From positions 588,033 to 652,032 of the forward strand of contig NZ_JACHGV010000004.1 of NCBI RefSeq assembly GCF_014202475.1: a stretch of DNA of 64,000 nt, read 5' to 3'. A model generated the notes under the pieces. The model made no database searches. It was not told the origin of the DNA and worked only from the letters and a program-made list of their open reading frames with translations. The translations under genes were made by a program, and so were the position numbers. Origin of the DNA: Streptomyces paradoxus. Lineage in GTDB: Bacteria; Actinomycetota; Actinomycetes; Streptomycetales; Streptomycetaceae. How positions within the stretch are numbered: position 1 is the first letter of the stretch; the number at the start of each line of letters is the position of its first letter. This document shows positions 24,918-35,796 of this stretch, piece after piece.

Positions 24918-25347
24918 GCCAAGTGCAACAGCCGGAAGGCCGTGCGGGTTACGGTGGGTGGCGCCATGAGCGCACAAAGTGGCGAAATGGGGGCGTGCGG
25001 GGGGCGCGGGCAGGCGCAAGGTTGTTCGCCCGTAGCGGAGGGAACGGGGCCGCTCGGCATGGACTTCCGGTCCCCGCGGGTAAGACATCCCTAGTGGGAG
25101 GGGGCGACACGCAGGAAAGGCCGTCTCACGTTCGCCATCGGCGTACTGGCGAGTGGGGTATCTGCCTGGCCTGCGGGAACATCGTCTCGCACCATCGGGT
25201 TGGAGCAGATGTCGGCGTTCGGGGTCAGGAGGCCAAGGACGGTGTCGGCAGTTGGAATGAGCGGTCCCCGCTTGCGGGACTAAGCTGCGGAAGGACAGGG
25301 AGGGGAAGTTCCCCCCACTGCCTGACCGCTCTGAGGAGCGATTAACG
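24918..25347. other. 430-nt divergent regulatory region upstream of clpC
   Basis: No credible gene. It contains the ClgR-type site at 25130-25143 and the clpC ribosome site (GAGGAG at 25334-25339). I see no HAIR element (HspR) and no CtsR-type heptad repeats, the other known clp regulators. Confidence 0.6.
25130..25143 (+). promoter_or_regulatory. ClgR-box candidate
   Basis: GTTCGC, five bases (CATCG), GCG: an exact match to the GTTCGC-N5-GCG site described for the ClgR activator of clp and lon genes in Streptomyces. It lies 205 nt upstream of the clpC ATG. Confidence 0.55.
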
Positions 25348-27873
<2,526 letters not shown>

Positions 27874-27888
27874 GCGTCACGGCCGAGT

Positions 27889-27926
27889 GAAAGGGGCCGG
27901 TGCCTTCCGGGGCACCGGCCCCTTTC
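27889..27926. terminator. Bidirectional terminator after clpC
   Basis: A perfect 16-bp stem, GAAAGGGGCCGGTGCC, with a 6-nt loop. On the plus strand the right arm ends in CCCTTTC. It also serves the convergent NACHT gene, whose stop is 12 nt further on. Confidence 0.9.
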
Positions 27927-27938
27927 GCGTGCCCGGGG

Positions 27939-30900
27939 TCAAATGCGGAAGATCTCGGCGCTGGGGAAGAGCTCGGCGTAGGGGTCGAGGGGCTCCGTGC
28001 CGATGAGCGGGGTGGCGACGCCCACGGTGCGCAGGCCCGGCAGGCGCGAGGCGAGGACCCGCAGCGCTTCCGGGGGCGGCGGGTCCGCGAGGAACTGAAG
28101 ATCCCGGACGCCGGGCAGTTCCGGCATGGCGTCGTGTGCGTAGGCCTCGGGCTGCCCGTAGAGCGACAGCGTGGTGAGCGCCGGGAGGCCGGCCACCTCG
28201 GACCAGTCCTCGGCACTGAGGCGCTGCCCGCCGGACACGCCGAACGCGAGGGACTGGAGCGTGGGCCACCGGGTCAGGCCGCGCAGCCCCGTCGAGCGGA
28301 TGGACCCCATCCCCAGGAAGAGACTCAGCAGGGGCGCCTCGACGGGGAGGACGTCGGTGAGGACGTCCCCCGGAAGGCTCTGGGCGATGGAGAGCCGTGT
28401 GAGCAGCGTCAGTGACCCCAGCCCGGTGAGGTCCGCTCCGCGGTCGAAGACCGACAGGTCGGTGAGCGGCAGGTCCGCCAGGCTCGACAGGCCCACGGCG
28501 TCCGGGCAGCGCTGGAGCCACAGGGAGGTCAGGGACCGGAACGCCCGCAGCTCGCCCAGATCCCCGAGGCCCGGGTTGTTCCGCAGGTGCAGGAGGCGGA
28601 CCCCGGAAGGGTCGGGGACGCAGTCGATGAGCCCGGCAGCGGTGATCGGGCCGTCGAACCGCAGTCTCTGCCAGGGGCGCATCAGGCGGAGCGCCGCCCT
28701 CTGCTCGGCCGACTCGCAGACCAGGGAGAGACCGTCCCGCTCCAGGTGGTCGAGCACCTCGATCGCGTACTCGCGCGTGTCGAAGCGGCTCCAGGTGCCG
28801 GCCAGCTGGCGCCGGACGTCCAGATCCGGATGCTCGCGGAAGCGGCGCAGCACCGCCAGGGCGCCCTCGTCCTCCTCCGCCCCGAGCAGTGAGGCGGTGA
28901 CGGCGACGCCGTGGGCTTCCTCGGCGGTCAGCCCGTCCGGCCCGGGCAGCAGCTCCAGGACCAGCGGGCCCGCCTCCGCGAGGGCCTTCGCCTCCTCCGT
29001 CGTACGCGGCGGGACGAGCGCCCCGGCCCGTTCCTCCACCTCCGCCCGCACCCCGGGATCCAGGGCCGCGGCGTGTTCGAGGCAGGCCAGGGCGAGGAGG
29101 GTCAGCCGCGGGGCGCCCTCGGCCAGCAGCCGGCGCAGCAGGGTCGCCCGTTCCCGGGGCCGGGCGTGCGCGACCGCCATGCGGATCACGTCCTCCCAGA
29201 GACTGTCGCCCGCGTGGCCCGTGAGGACGTCCAGATGGCCCTCCTCGACGGCGTACCGGGCGCCCAGGTAGTCCTGGAAGGTGCGGTGGACGAAGTCGAC
29301 GACGCCCTCGCCGGGGCGGCGCAGCAGGCCGCTGCGGAGCAGGAGCGCGCGCAGCACCGCCTCGGCGTCACCCCGGCCCGATCCCGGCGCGACGACCGGC
29401 AGACAGCGGGCCACGATGCCCTCGGCCGTCTCCAGGTCCATCTCCGTGTTGCCGCTCAGCACCAGCGCGTAGGCGAGCCGCTGGAGCACCTCCAGCTGGG
29501 CCTCCTCGCCCAGCTCGACGCCGTCCACCGCGCCCATGCCCCGTTCCCGGTCGCGGCGGGCGAGCAGCATCGCGAGGGCGGCGTCGTACAGCTCCTTGCG
29601 GCCGGTGGGGAGGTAGCCCCGCCGCTCCCGGTGAAGGGCGCAGATCAGGCCGCACATCAACGGGTTGGTGGCGAGGCGGGCCAGGTCGCGTTTGGTGCGC
29701 AGGGAGTCCAGGAGCTGTGTCTCGTACTCGGGCGCCTGCGCGGCCGCGTGCCAGCGGTGCACGAACGTCGCCACGTCGGCGCGGCGCATCGGCGTGAGGG
29801 TCAGTTCCCGGAAGCCCTCGGTGGCCAGCCAGTCCGGGCGTACGGCGGTGGGACGCGAGGTCAGCAGCCAGTGGTTGCCGGGGAAGGCGTGGATCAGGGC
29901 GAGCAGCCAGTCACGGGTGCGGTGCCGGTCGGCGGCCGGGATCTCGTCCAGGCCGTCGACCAGGACCAGCCCGCGCCCGGCGGCCAGGACGCGTTCCGCC
30001 CAGCCCTCCGGCGGGGTGAGGGGGCAGGCCACCGCCGTGAGAAAGGCCGCGGGCGCGGGGAGCGCGCCCGAGCGGACCAGGGTGCGCAGGGGGAGGACGA
30101 ACGGGACGCGGGTCGCGCCCCGGGCGGCGGTCACCGCCAGCCACTGCACCAGTGTGGTCTTGCCGGAGCCGGCGTCGCCGCGCAGCAGGACCCGGTCGTG
30201 GCTGCTGAGTGCCTCCTCGGCGGGTAGCCGGGCGGCGGCGGTGGCGGCGCCCGTGTGCTCGCCCGGTGGCCCGTCGGACACACCGGTCTGCTCGCCGCTC
30301 GTCGCCTCCAGGCTGAGGTAGGCGACTTCCAGGGGCCAGCGGTCCGGGGAGTCCCGCAGGTCGATGCCGTAGATGGTGATGTGGTTGTGGCGCTCGGCGA
30401 CGTACGGCAGGTAGCGGCGTTCGAAGGCGGCGTCGCGGGCGAACGGGCGGGGGGTACGGGTGAGCAGCTCGTCGACCTTGGCGATCAGTTCGGCCTGGCC
30501 GCGGGTCTGTTCGACGAGGGAGCGGGCGACGAAGGTGGAGCGGCGGGTGAAGAACTCCAGGATGTTCAGGCACGCCCACTCGGTCGCGTGGTCGAGGAAG
30601 TGGCAGGAGTCGGCGGACAGCCCGTCGGGTGGCAGGGCCGCGTGGTGCAGCTTCTCGGCCAGTTCGCGGTGGCCCAGGCGGACCGCCTGGACGTCGTCCA
30701 TGTCGAGGTCGCCGAGGGCGAGCAGCCTGCGGGCCAGGGTGTCGGTGACCGCGATCCGCTCGTCGGGCGGGAAGGGCTGCTCGCCGGGGGAGTCCACCGA
30801 CTGCGCCACGAGCTGCGCGGCGAGTCTGTGGACGTCCCGGTCGTCCAGGGTGCGTTTCTCGCCACGGAAGGACACGAGAGCGGACAGGCGTACGGGCTTG

Positions 30901-31010
30901 TCGACGAGGCCCGCTCCCGGTCCCTCCGGGCGGAAGAGCTTCCTCAGCAGCGGGGTCACCAGTGCGGACGCCAGCTTGCCGCCGAGTACCGTCGGATCCA
31001 ACCGCCCCAC
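27939..31010 (-). CDS. NACHT NTPase with helical N-terminus and C-terminal LRRs (NLR-like)
   Basis: A 1023-residue STAND-class protein. Residues 1 to about 230 are alpha-helical, in the place of a NACHT N-terminal helical (NNH) domain. The NACHT core has Walker A GDAGSGKT (278-285), an acidic Walker B LVLVDGLDEIP (about 348-358), the sensor-like LLTSRPT (382-388) and the post-NACHT motif FVHRTFQDYLGA (573-584). A HEAT-like helical stretch follows (about 600-760). About 803-1000 is a leucine-rich repeat array (LLHLRNNPGLGDLGEL, LTSLWLQRC, LTDLSVF, LTRLSIAQ, LLSLFLG). This is the layout of NOD-like receptors. Bacterial NACHT proteins of this kind can defend against phage. The GTG start follows a GGGGGT site. 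No toxin or effector gene adjoins it. Confidence 0.85.
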   Translation of the reverse strand: MGRLDPTVLGGKLASALVTPLLRKLFRPEGPGAGLVDKPVRLSALVSFRGEKRTLDDRDVHRLAAQLVAQSVDSPGEQPFPPDERIAVTDTLARRLLALGDLDMDDVQAVRLGHRELAEKLHHAALPPDGLSADSCHFLDHATEWACLNILEFFTRRSTFVARSLVEQTRGQAELIAKVDELLTRTPRPFARDAAFERRYLPYVAERHNHITIYGIDLRDSPDRWPLEVAYLSLEATSGEQTGVSDGPPGEHTGAATAAARLPAEEALSSHDRVLLRGDAGSGKTTLVQWLAVTAARGATRVPFVLPLRTLVRSGALPAPAAFLTAVACPLTPPEGWAERVLAAGRGLVLVDGLDEIPAADRHRTRDWLLALIHAFPGNHWLLTSRPTAVRPDWLATEGFRELTLTPMRRADVATFVHRWHAAAQAPEYETQLLDSLRTKRDLARLATNPLMCGLICALHRERRGYLPTGRKELYDAALAMLLARRDRERGMGAVDGVELGEEAQLEVLQRLAYALVLSGNTEMDLETAEGIVARCLPVVAPGSGRGDAEAVLRALLLRSGLLRRPGEGVVDFVHRTFQDYLGARYAVEEGHLDVLTGHAGDSLWEDVIRMAVAHARPRERATLLRRLLAEGAPRLTLLALACLEHAAALDPGVRAEVEERAGALVPPRTTEEAKALAEAGPLVLELLPGPDGLTAEEAHGVAVTASLLGAEEDEGALAVLRRFREHPDLDVRRQLAGTWSRFDTREYAIEVLDHLERDGLSLVCESAEQRAALRLMRPWQRLRFDGPITAAGLIDCVPDPSGVRLLHLRNNPGLGDLGELRAFRSLTSLWLQRCPDAVGLSSLADLPLTDLSVFDRGADLTGLGSLTLLTRLSIAQSLPGDVLTDVLPVEAPLLSLFLGMGSIRSTGLRGLTRWPTLQSLAFGVSGGQRLSAEDWSEVAGLPALTTLSLYGQPEAYAHDAMPELPGVRDLQFLADPPPPEALRVLASRLPGLRTVGVATPLIGTEPLDPYAELFPSAEIFRI

Positions 31011-31061
31011 CCCCGTGATCGCGTGAACGGGGGTGAGACTACCGGCAGTTGACCAGGCGGG

Positions 31062-31694
31062 TCAGGACAGCTGCCCGTCGTAGTCCGGCAGTTTGTACGT
31101 CTTCTCGGCATGGCCGCCCGAGAGGTCGGTGCTGCTGTTGCCGATGTTCGCGATGATCGTGTAGCCCTTGCGTTCGATGTCGACGCGCTGGGCCGTCTTG
31201 TACTCGGCGACGTTCTTGAAGAGGTCGATGAAGTTGCGGACGTAGAGCCCCGAGACCTGGTAGCCGGTCTGCTTCAGGTTGTACTGGGTGAACGAGGCGA
31301 TGATGTCCGGCCGGGCGGTCACGAAGAACAGGGCGACGCCGCGTTCCTGCGCGTATCTGGCGGCCTCCAGGACCGGCTTGTTGGCCGGTTGCGGGTAGCT
31401 GAAGCCGAAGTCCGTCTCCAGCGCGGTGTTGTCGATGTCGAGGACGATCGCCTGCTTCTCGCCCGGCTTCGCGGCCGCGATCCGCTGCTTCAGGTAGGGC
31501 AGCGCCTGGTTCATCACGGCCTGGCAGTCCTTCTGCCAGGTGCCGTAGTCGACGTCCGCGGCCGCGGACGTGGTGGTGGCCGTGGCGGCCTGGGGGGCGG
31601 TGGTGGCGTCGGCCGGTGCGGCCATCGCCAGGAGGGCCGTGGCCGAGACGGCGGTCACTGATGCGCGGCGCAACCAGGGGCGTCTGGTCTGCAT
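31062..31694 (-). CDS. Secreted HAD-superfamily acid phosphatase (class B-like)
   Basis: 210 residues. A twin-Arg-containing signal peptide (TRRPWLRRASVTAVSATALLAMAAPADA) is followed by an Acid_phosphat_B-type HAD domain. Motif I is VLDIDNTALE (nucleophile Asp86, acid/base Asp88), motif II FFVTARPD, a Lys-containing YNLKQTGYQ, and a variant motif III (IIANIGNSSTDLSGG). It hydrolyses phosphomonoesters outside the cell by family analogy. A GAGAGGA lies 11 nt upstream of the ATG. Three PHO-box-like 11-nt units upstream hint at phosphate control. The substrate is unknown. Confidence 0.85.
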   Translation of the reverse strand: MQTRRPWLRRASVTAVSATALLAMAAPADATTAPQAATATTTSAAADVDYGTWQKDCQAVMNQALPYLKQRIAAAKPGEKQAIVLDIDNTALETDFGFSYPQPANKPVLEAARYAQERGVALFFVTARPDIIASFTQYNLKQTGYQVSGLYVRNFIDLFKNVAEYKTAQRVDIERKGYTIIANIGNSSTDLSGGHAEKTYKLPDYDGQLS

Positions 31695-31752
31695 GTCGTG
31701 GGGGTCCTCTCACGTCCGTGACGCTGCCAACATGTCGTGTGCATGCTTGTGC

Positions 31753-31785
31753 GCGAGGGTGGCGCGAAGGGAACCGTAGGGTTAC
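31753..31785 (-). promoter_or_regulatory. PHO-box-like direct repeats
   Basis: Minus strand: three consecutive 11-nt units, GTAACCCTACG, GTTCCCTTCGC and GCCACCCTCGC. They share the GTTCACC-like core and 11-nt period of PhoP sites, with 3-5 of 7 core matches each. They lie about 60-90 nt upstream of the phosphatase start. Weak individually. Confidence 0.3.
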
Positions 31786-31969
31786 CGGGCGGTAGGCGCC
31801 TAGAGGCGTGCGCCACATTTCAGGAATGGCCGGAGAGGGTCCCCGGTGACATGCGGCACAGGCGATATGTCCGTTACTAGCTGGAATAGTGGATAACGGA
31901 ACGGGAGAAAAGGGATTCTTGCCCCGGTGTGGGCGTGGAAGTGCGGGCTAGTGCCCTGATTCGTCCCGA

Positions 31970-31997
31970 ATGACTGCTGTGTCAAGAGACGTAGAAC
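31970..31997 (+). promoter_or_regulatory. Candidate promoter for the M23 peptidase
   Basis: ATGACT (31970-31975), 16-nt spacer, TAGAAC (31992-31997). This gives a 5' leader of about 130 nt. Confidence 0.35.
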
Positions 31998-32134
31998 ACT
32001 GAACCAAATTACTAAAGAGCGTCGTAGATCACGCTTTTGGGTGTTTGTCGGGCCGCGGGTTACCAAGGGATGGCCATGCGGCGAGCGTCTGTGCGCCGGG
32101 TGGTTTTCTCCGTCCCCTTCCATACGAGGTTTCG

Positions 32135-32848
32135 ATGTCCCAGCGCGTCACGTCCCGTTCTTCCCGTACGTCCCAGCTCCGCACCCGTGCGACCGTGCTG
32201 GCCGCCGGCCTTGGTGTCTCGGTCGCACTGGGAGCCGGGGTCGCGTCCGCCGCCGACACCACGGCCGCGTCCGGTGCCGCCAGTGCCGTCCAGGCACAGG
32301 CCGCCGCCCAGGCCAAGGCCGCCAAGGCCGAGGCCGCCAAGGCCGAGAAGGCCGCCAAGGCCGCCGCCGCGAAGAAGGCTGCCGAGAAGAAGGCCGCTGC
32401 CGAGAAGGCGGCCGCCAAGAAGGCCGCGCCGTCCTGGGTCGACCCGGTGAAGAAGTACAAGCTCTCCGCGTCCTTCGCCCAGAACGGCGGCATGTGGCAG
32501 TCCACCCACAGCGGTCAGGACTTCGCCGTGCCGAGCGGCACCCAGGTCGTCGCCACCCACGGCGGCACCGTGGTCAAGGCCGGCGGCAACGGCGCCGGTG
32601 ACGGTCCCGCGTACGGCAACGCCGTCGTGATCAAGCACGGCAACGGCACGTACTCCCAGTACGCCCACCTGTCCAAGGTCACCGTGCGGATCGGCCAGAT
32701 CGTCAAGACCGGCCAGGAGATCGCCAAGTCCGGCAACACCGGCAACTCCAGTGGTCCGCACCTGCACTTCGAGATCCGCACGACCCCGAACTACGGCTCG
32801 GCGGTCGACCCGGTCAAGTTCCTGCGCGCCAAGGGCGTGAAGGTCTGA
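32135..32848 (+). CDS. Secreted M23 metallopeptidase (LytM-type)
   Basis: 237 residues. The signal peptide ends near ASA-AD (residue 39). A Lys/Ala-rich low-complexity region (about 58-98, KAAKAEAAKAEKAAKAAAAK) may bind the wall or act as a spacer. The peptidase M23 domain starts near residue 100 with zinc ligands in HSGQDF (His125, Asp129) and HLHFEI (His209, His211). Family members cut peptidoglycan cross-bridges. ATG 32135 has GAGG 6 nt upstream. Confidence 0.92.
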   Translation: MSQRVTSRSSRTSQLRTRATVLAAGLGVSVALGAGVASAADTTAASGAASAVQAQAAAQAKAAKAEAAKAEKAAKAAAAKKAAEKKAAAEKAAAKKAAPSWVDPVKKYKLSASFAQNGGMWQSTHSGQDFAVPSGTQVVATHGGTVVKAGGNGAGDGPAYGNAVVIKHGNGTYSQYAHLSKVTVRIGQIVKTGQEIAKSGNTGNSSGPHLHFEIRTTPNYGSAVDPVKFLRAKGVKV

Positions 32849-32850
32849 CC

Positions 32851-32868
32851 AGCCTGTGAGCGCAGGCT
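32851..32868. terminator. Short hairpin between convergent genes
   Basis: AGCCTG, 6-nt loop, CAGGCT. It fills the 20-nt gap between the peptidase stop and the TetR stop. Weak, 6 bp only. Confidence 0.4.
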
Positions 32869-33453
32869 CTAGGAGCCCCCGGCTCCCCGGTGGGCCTGGG
32901 CCACCAGGTCCGTGGCGACCTCGAGGACGGCTTTGTTCTTCTCCTCGGGGTCGTCTCCCATGTCGGGGAGCAGGAACATGCCGGCGTGCAGCGTGAAGAT
33001 CGCGCTGGCATAGCGGACCTGGTCGACCAGGGCGGCGTCCGGGTCGACGATGATGTCGCGCAGACTGTGGATGCGCGATTTGAAGGACTCGCCGATCCGC
33101 AGGTCCCGTACCGTCGCCTGGTTCTCGTGCATGAAGCGGAACAGTGGCGCCGCCTCGGCGAGTGTTGCGGCGTAGCGGCGGACGGTCTCCTGCTTGGTGG
33201 CCAGGGTGTGCGGTTGCTCCCGGCCCCACTCGATCAGGTCCTCGATCGGCTGGGTGAGGTCCTCGAAGATGCTGACGAGGATCTCTTCCTTCGTCTTGAA
33301 GTGGTAGTAGAGCGCCGCTTTGGTGACCTCCAGGCGCTCGGCGATCTCGCGCAGGGAGGTCTTCTCGTAGCCCTGCTCCGCGAAGAGTTCGAGGGCCACG
33401 TCCTGGATGCGCCGGCGGGTGTTCCCGCGGCGCCGCTGCCTGGTGCCGTCCAT
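32869..33453 (-). CDS. TetR/AcrR-family repressor of the adjacent MFS pump
   Basis: A 194-residue TetR regulator. The HTH is RRRIQDVALELFAEQGYEKTSLREIAERLEVTKAALYYHFKTKEEILV (about 10-60), followed by a ligand-binding helical domain (PLFRFMHENQATVRDLRIGESF). The divergent MFS exporter and a 20/22-match inverted repeat in between indicate classical drug-inducible control. ATG 33453 (MDGTRQ) was chosen; an ATG at 33465 has AGGAGG directly abutting it, which is too close. Confidence 0.92.
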   Translation of the reverse strand: MDGTRQRRRGNTRRRIQDVALELFAEQGYEKTSLREIAERLEVTKAALYYHFKTKEEILVSIFEDLTQPIEDLIEWGREQPHTLATKQETVRRYAATLAEAAPLFRFMHENQATVRDLRIGESFKSRIHSLRDIIVDPDAALVDQVRYASAIFTLHAGMFLLPDMGDDPEEKNKAVLEVATDLVAQAHRGAGGS

Positions 33454-33492
33454 GGTGCCGCCCATCCTCCTACGCCCCCCGCTTTCCATAAA

Positions 33493-33562
33493 ACTTACTT
33501 GACGCCCGGCTAGTTCCACGACTAGCTTCCGAGTGTAGTCACTAGCCGGTCGGCAAGTAAGT
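33493..33562. promoter_or_regulatory. Paired TetR operators in the divergent TetR/MFS region
   Basis: The left arm at 33493-33514 and the right arm at 33541-33562 are inverted copies matching at 20 of 22 positions. Each carries ACTTACTTG and CGGCTAGT-type halves. Inside, GCTAGT-N6-ACTAGC (33509-33526) is a second perfect inverted repeat. The array covers the rightward promoter TTGACG (33499-33504), 18 nt, TAGCTT (33523-33528). Confidence 0.75.
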
Positions 33563-33586
33563 AGCGGTGGTGGGGGAGTGGGAGCG

Positions 33587-35170
33587 ATGACGGACACGAC
33601 GGACACACCAGTGGCCGACGCCGGGGAGAAACAGCCCAAGAGCGTGCGGGTCGTGCTGCTCGCACTGATGATCGCCATGATGCTCGCGATGCTCGACAAC
33701 ATGATCATCGGTACGGCGATGCCGACGATCGTCGGTGAGCTGGGCGGGCTCGAACACCTCTCCTGGGTCGTCACCGCCTACACGCTCGCGACCGCGGCCT
33801 CCACCCCGCTGTGGGGCAAGCTCGGCGACATGTACGGCCGCAAGGGCACCTTCCTGTCGTCCATCGTCCTCTTCCTGATCGGCTCCGCGCTCAGCGGCAT
33901 GGCCCAGAACATGGGCGAACTGATCGGCTTCCGCGCCGTGCAGGGCCTCGGTGCCGGCGGTCTCATGGTCGGTGTCATGGCGATCATCGGCGACCTGATC
34001 CCGCCCCGGGAGCGCGGCAAGTACCAGGGCATGATGGCCGGCGTCATGGCGCTGGCGATGATCGGCGGTCCGCTCGTCGGCGGCACCATCACCGACAACT
34101 GGGGCTGGCGCTGGGCCTTCTACATCAACCTGCCGCTCGGCGCGGTCGCGCTGGTCGCCGTCAGCGCGGTGCTGCACCTGCCGAAGAAGCGCTCCAAGGC
34201 GCGGATCGACTACCTGGGCGCCGCGCTGCTGACCGTCGGCATCACCGCGATCGTGCTCGTGACGACCTGGGGCGGCACCGAGTACGCCTGGAGCTCCGCG
34301 CGGATCATGGAGCTGATCGGCATCGGGGTCGCCGCGCTCGTCGGGTTCGTGTTCTGGCAGACCAGGGCCGCCGAGCCGGTGCTGCCGCTGCACATCTTCC
34401 GCAGCCTCAACTTCACGCTGATGTCGGTCATCGGCTTCATCACCGGCTTCGTGATGTTCGGCGCCACGCTCTTCCTGCCCCTGTACCAGCAGTCCGTGCA
34501 GGGTGCCTCCGCGACCAACTCCGGGCTGTTGCTCCTGCCCATGCTCGGCGCGATGCTCGTGACCTCGATGGTCGCCGGGCGGGTGACCACGAACACCGGC
34601 AGGTACAAGGTCTTCCCGGTCGCCGGCAGCGCGCTGATGATCGTCGGGCTGTACCTGCTCTCCACGATGGACACCGGGACCTCGCGTCTGACGTCCGGAA
34701 TCTTCATGGCCGTGGTCGGGCTCGGCATGGGCTGCCTGATGCAGATCACCATGCTGGTCGCCCAGAACAGCGTCGAGATGAAGGACATGGGCGTCGCGTC
34801 CTCGTCCACCACGCTCTTCCGCACCCTCGGCTCCTCCTTCGGCGTCGCGATCATGGGCGCCCTGTTCAACAACCGCGTCCAGGACGTCATGAGCGAGCGG
34901 GCCGGGGCGCTGGGCTCCAAGGTGACCGAGCAGTCGGCGCAGCTCGACGCGAAGAGCCTGGAGAAGCTGCCGGTGCTGGCACGGGAGGCCTACCAGCACG
35001 CGGTCTCCGCCGGCACCCACTCGGCGTTCCTGCTCGGCGCGGTGGTCGCGGTGGTCGCACTCGCGGCGGCCGTGTTCGTGAAGGAGGTGCCGCTGCGGGG
35101 AGCGGGACCGAAGGAGGACGGCAAGCCGGACGCCCCGGCGGCGCAGCCGCCCGTGGTCGAGGCCGTCTGA
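33587..35170 (+). CDS. MFS drug exporter, DHA2 (14-TMS) family
   Basis: A 527-residue EmrB/QacA-type proton antiporter with about 14 hydrophobic helices. Motif A-like GKLGDMYGRKGTF, motif D-like MLDNMIIGTAMPTIVGELGG, and motif C-like GVMALAMIGGPLVGG are present. The C-terminal tail is polar and Pro/Ala-rich. ATG 33587 was chosen, with GGGGGAG upstream. It is divergent from its likely TetR repressor and followed by a terminator. Substrates are unknown; DHA2 pumps usually export amphiphilic drugs or endogenous antibiotics. Confidence 0.93.
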   Translation: MTDTTDTPVADAGEKQPKSVRVVLLALMIAMMLAMLDNMIIGTAMPTIVGELGGLEHLSWVVTAYTLATAASTPLWGKLGDMYGRKGTFLSSIVLFLIGSALSGMAQNMGELIGFRAVQGLGAGGLMVGVMAIIGDLIPPRERGKYQGMMAGVMALAMIGGPLVGGTITDNWGWRWAFYINLPLGAVALVAVSAVLHLPKKRSKARIDYLGAALLTVGITAIVLVTTWGGTEYAWSSARIMELIGIGVAALVGFVFWQTRAAEPVLPLHIFRSLNFTLMSVIGFITGFVMFGATLFLPLYQQSVQGASATNSGLLLLPMLGAMLVTSMVAGRVTTNTGRYKVFPVAGSALMIVGLYLLSTMDTGTSRLTSGIFMAVVGLGMGCLMQITMLVAQNSVEMKDMGVASSSTTLFRTLGSSFGVAIMGALFNNRVQDVMSERAGALGSKVTEQSAQLDAKSLEKLPVLAREAYQHAVSAGTHSAFLLGAVVAVVALAAAVFVKEVPLRGAGPKEDGKPDAPAAQPPVVEAV

Positions 35171-35183
35171 CCGCAGGAGTACG

Positions 35184-35213
35184 AGGCCCCCGGGAGTGTC
35201 CGCCCGGGGGCCT
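35184..35213 (+). terminator. Terminator after the MFS gene
   Basis: AGGCCCCCGGG, 8-nt loop, CCCGGGGGCCT: an 11-bp perfect stem. Confidence 0.8.
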
Positions 35214-35273
35214 TCGTCATGCCCGGCCGCGAGCCGGGGGCCGTTGTCAGACCCCCGTGCCACCATCGGTCGC

Positions 35274-35732
35274 ATGGACAAGACGCGCCAGATCCGGCTC
35301 GCCAAGGACGCCATGGACCGGGACTGGGCCGACCCCGGGCTCGACCTGGACACCATGGCCGCGCACGCCGGGTATTCGCGCTACCACTTCATCCGCGCTT
35401 TCAAGGAGGCGTACGGCGAGACCCCCGGCCAGTACCTGACGCACCGCCGCATAGAACGCGCCGAGGACCTGCTGCGCACGGCGAACCTGTCGGTGACGGA
35501 GATCTGTCACCTGGTCGGCTTCAGCAGCGTCGGCACGTTCTCGTCCCGTTTCAAGGCGTGGACCGGCCTGACCCCCAGCGAGTACCGGACGAAGCACGTG
35601 GGCCGGGGCGCCGCCCTCATACCCGGCTGCTATGCCATGCTCTGGGCCGGCGGCTTCCGCTCCGCGCCCGGCGCCGGCGAGCAGAACCCTTCCGGAGAGG
35701 CGAAGCAGCGCAATTCCGGAGAAGCGGGCTGA
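35274..35732 (+). CDS. AraC-family regulator, short (HTH-only) type
   Basis: 152 residues, nearly all taken by the double HTH. The first is LDTMAAHAGYSRYHFIRAFKEAYGETPGQYLTHRRIERAEDLL, the second VTEICHLVGFSSVGTFSSRFKAWTGLTPSEYR. There is no N-terminal ligand domain. The C-terminal 40 residues may hold a small-molecule or protein contact. The VOC-fold gene 64 nt downstream is the probable target, a frequent pairing in Streptomyces. Confidence 0.9.
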   Translation: MDKTRQIRLAKDAMDRDWADPGLDLDTMAAHAGYSRYHFIRAFKEAYGETPGQYLTHRRIERAEDLLRTANLSVTEICHLVGFSSVGTFSSRFKAWTGLTPSEYRTKHVGRGAALIPGCYAMLWAGGFRSAPGAGEQNPSGEAKQRNSGEAG

Positions 35733-35796
35733 CACCCCCGCTGCCTACCGTGGCAGGGCAGGTACGACGGCCGCAGGGCCAGAGCAGGAGCACGCC

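Larger units (their letters stand above)
31695..32134. other. 440-nt divergent regulatory region
   Basis: No credible gene. It is clearly richer in A+T than the genome, most of all at 31870-32040. It holds the PHO-box-like units for the phosphatase gene, a candidate promoter at 31970-31997, and a roughly 130-nt leader before the M23 peptidase gene. The c-di-AMP riboswitch blocks (GGGUGAAUC and the GGGGGA-type segment) were looked for in this leader and are absent. Confidence 0.5.

Noticed and set aside
31998..32134. c-di-AMP (ydaO) riboswitch before the M23 peptidase gene
   Set aside because: Streptomyces wall-lytic genes often have one and disA is present, but the conserved blocks are missing from this leader.
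35244..35266. TTGTCA with CACCAT as promoter of the AraC gene
   Set aside because: The spacer is only 11 nt, so the boxes cannot work together.
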